From: Ruminococcus sp.
Lineage (GTDB): Bacteria; Bacillota; Clostridia; Oscillospirales; Ruminococcaceae
DNA length: 39,878 bases
Direction: 5' to 3'
NCBI GenBank assembly: GCA_017441505.1
Contig: JAFRXL010000019.1
Coordinates: forward strand, 1 to 39,878
The position numbers and the translations under genes were made by a program. The first letter of the stretch is position 1. The number at the start of each line of letters is the position of its first letter. The notes under the pieces were generated by a model. The model worked only from the letters and a program-made list of their open reading frames with translations, ran no database searches and was not told the origin of the DNA. Below, piece after piece: positions 39,124-39,878 of the stretch.

Positions 39124-39878
39124 ATGGTAATTGTTAATGATAAGATCCAGAACATTTATCCGTTGACTCCTCTTCAGAATGGAATGTTATTTCATAATTT
39201 ATATGAAAAGGAGTCAAGTGCGTATTTAATACAACTTGAAATAAAAATAGAAAAAAATATAGAGATCGGATCAATTAAAAAGGCATTAAAGCTTTTATCT
39301 GACAGATATTCGGTTTTACGTACTTTTTTTGTACATGAAAAAGTTAAGGAACCATGTCAGGTAGTATTAAAAGAGCGTGAATTAGAATTTGAATATGTTG
39401 ATCTGTCAGATCGCATTGAAACTGATAAAAATAATACAGTAAAAGAAATACTTTCTTTAGATGTGAAAAGAGGATTTGATCTTCAAAATGATCCTTTGCT
39501 CAGATTAAAGTGCATAAAGCTTTCTGATAAAGAAAATATATTTATATTCACTAATCACCATATTATTATGGATGGATGGTGTAATACAATACTGTTTAAA
39601 GAGCTTTTTAATTATTATGAGAGACTTAATAAAGGAGAGTCTTATGATACTATCCATGATGAGATAATTCAAAATAATGAGATAGGATATGATTATGGTG
39701 ATTATCTGAAATGGCTTGGTAAGCAGCCTAAAGGAGAAGCCGAAAAATACTGGGCAGAAGAGCTTGAAGGATATGATAATGAATGTGACATAAAGCCAAT
39801 AGTCAAGCCTGAAGCTACAGAAGACCAGATAAGAGAATTTTCATTTGAATTGGATCATGATACGACAGAGAAGCTCAA
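39124..39878 (+). CDS. Nonribosomal peptide synthetase, N-terminal condensation domain (partial)
   Basis: A reading frame from ATG 39124 stays open to the right edge (251 codons seen). It starts with IQNIYPLTPLQNGMLFH, the C1 motif typical of DCL condensation domains, and contains NHHIIMDGWC, an intact HHxxxDG active site with the Trp common in this subtype. That suits a donor ending in the D-residue made by the upstream E domain. GGAAAGGG (39107-39114) lies 20 bp after the previous stop codon, so it is the next gene of the operon. Adenylation specificity and chain release lie outside the window. Confidence 0.92.
   Translation, partial: MVIVNDKIQNIYPLTPLQNGMLFHNLYEKESSAYLIQLEIKIEKNIEIGSIKKALKLLSDRYSVLRTFFVHEKVKEPCQVVLKERELEFEYVDLSDRIETDKNNTVKEILSLDVKRGFDLQNDPLLRLKCIKLSDKENIFIFTNHHIIMDGWCNTILFKELFNYYERLNKGESYDTIHDEIIQNNEIGYDYGDYLKWLGKQPKGEAEKYWAEELEGYDNECDIKPIVKPEATEDQIREFSFELDHDTTEKL

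Overview
The window looks like a chromosomal piece of a Ruminococcus-type anaerobe (Ruminococcus flavefaciens or a close relative; this is inference). The evidence is two dockerin-bearing secreted proteins, one of them a GH9 cellulase with CBM3c and Thr-rich linkers as in ruminococcal cellulosomes. Strong Shine-Dalgarno sites and TTGA-type/TATAAT promoters indicate a low-GC Firmicute.

Layout. 1-180: 5S rRNA and terminator, presumably the end of an rRNA operon. 193-2990: GH9-CBM3-dockerin cellulase with its own promoter and terminator. 2991-5561: minus-strand membrane Ser/Thr kinase with a Big_2 and DUF5050-like ectodomain, divergent from greA-lysS (5595-7802). 7905-11022: a single-pass coiled-coil membrane protein, a minus-strand DUF4234/DUF2752 pair and a GHL10-type lipoprotein. 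11043-11278: a 230-bp multi-hairpin element bounded by 15-bp inverted repeats. 11307-13889: a dockerin protein of unknown catalytic type, then a Nudix hydrolase. 13958-14686 (minus): DUF4097 lipoprotein.

14813-39878 is the accessory core: an AgrA/AgrC-like two-component system (LytTR regulator plus GHKL kinase), a divergent 15-codon peptide ORF, and a hybrid PKS-NRPS operon that runs off the right edge. Gene order is type II thioesterase, FkbK-like 3-hydroxyacyl dehydrogenase, FkbJ-like ACP, AL-ACP-KS-AT-DH-KR-ACP, KS-AT-ACP-AMT-C-A(Ser)-PCP-C-A(Thr)-PCP-E, and a partial NRPS beginning with a C domain that fits a D-configured donor. The domain order resembles iturin/mycosubtilin and puwainaphycin synthetases. 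It predicts a beta-amino acyl chain joined to Ser and then D-allo-Thr, with more residues added by genes beyond the window.

The most striking signal is regulatory. The PKS-NRPS promoter carries a tandem LytTR-type direct repeat (ACCGCTCACCGT / ACCGTTGACCGT, 21 bp apart) ending 7 bp before the -35. The divergent peptide promoter carries a related half-site (ACCGTTCGCCGG) at exactly the same 7-bp distance from its -35. The inferred circuit is a LytTR regulator switching on both a short cationic, Trp-rich peptide (candidate signal) and a lipopeptide synthetase in a cellulolytic gut anaerobe.
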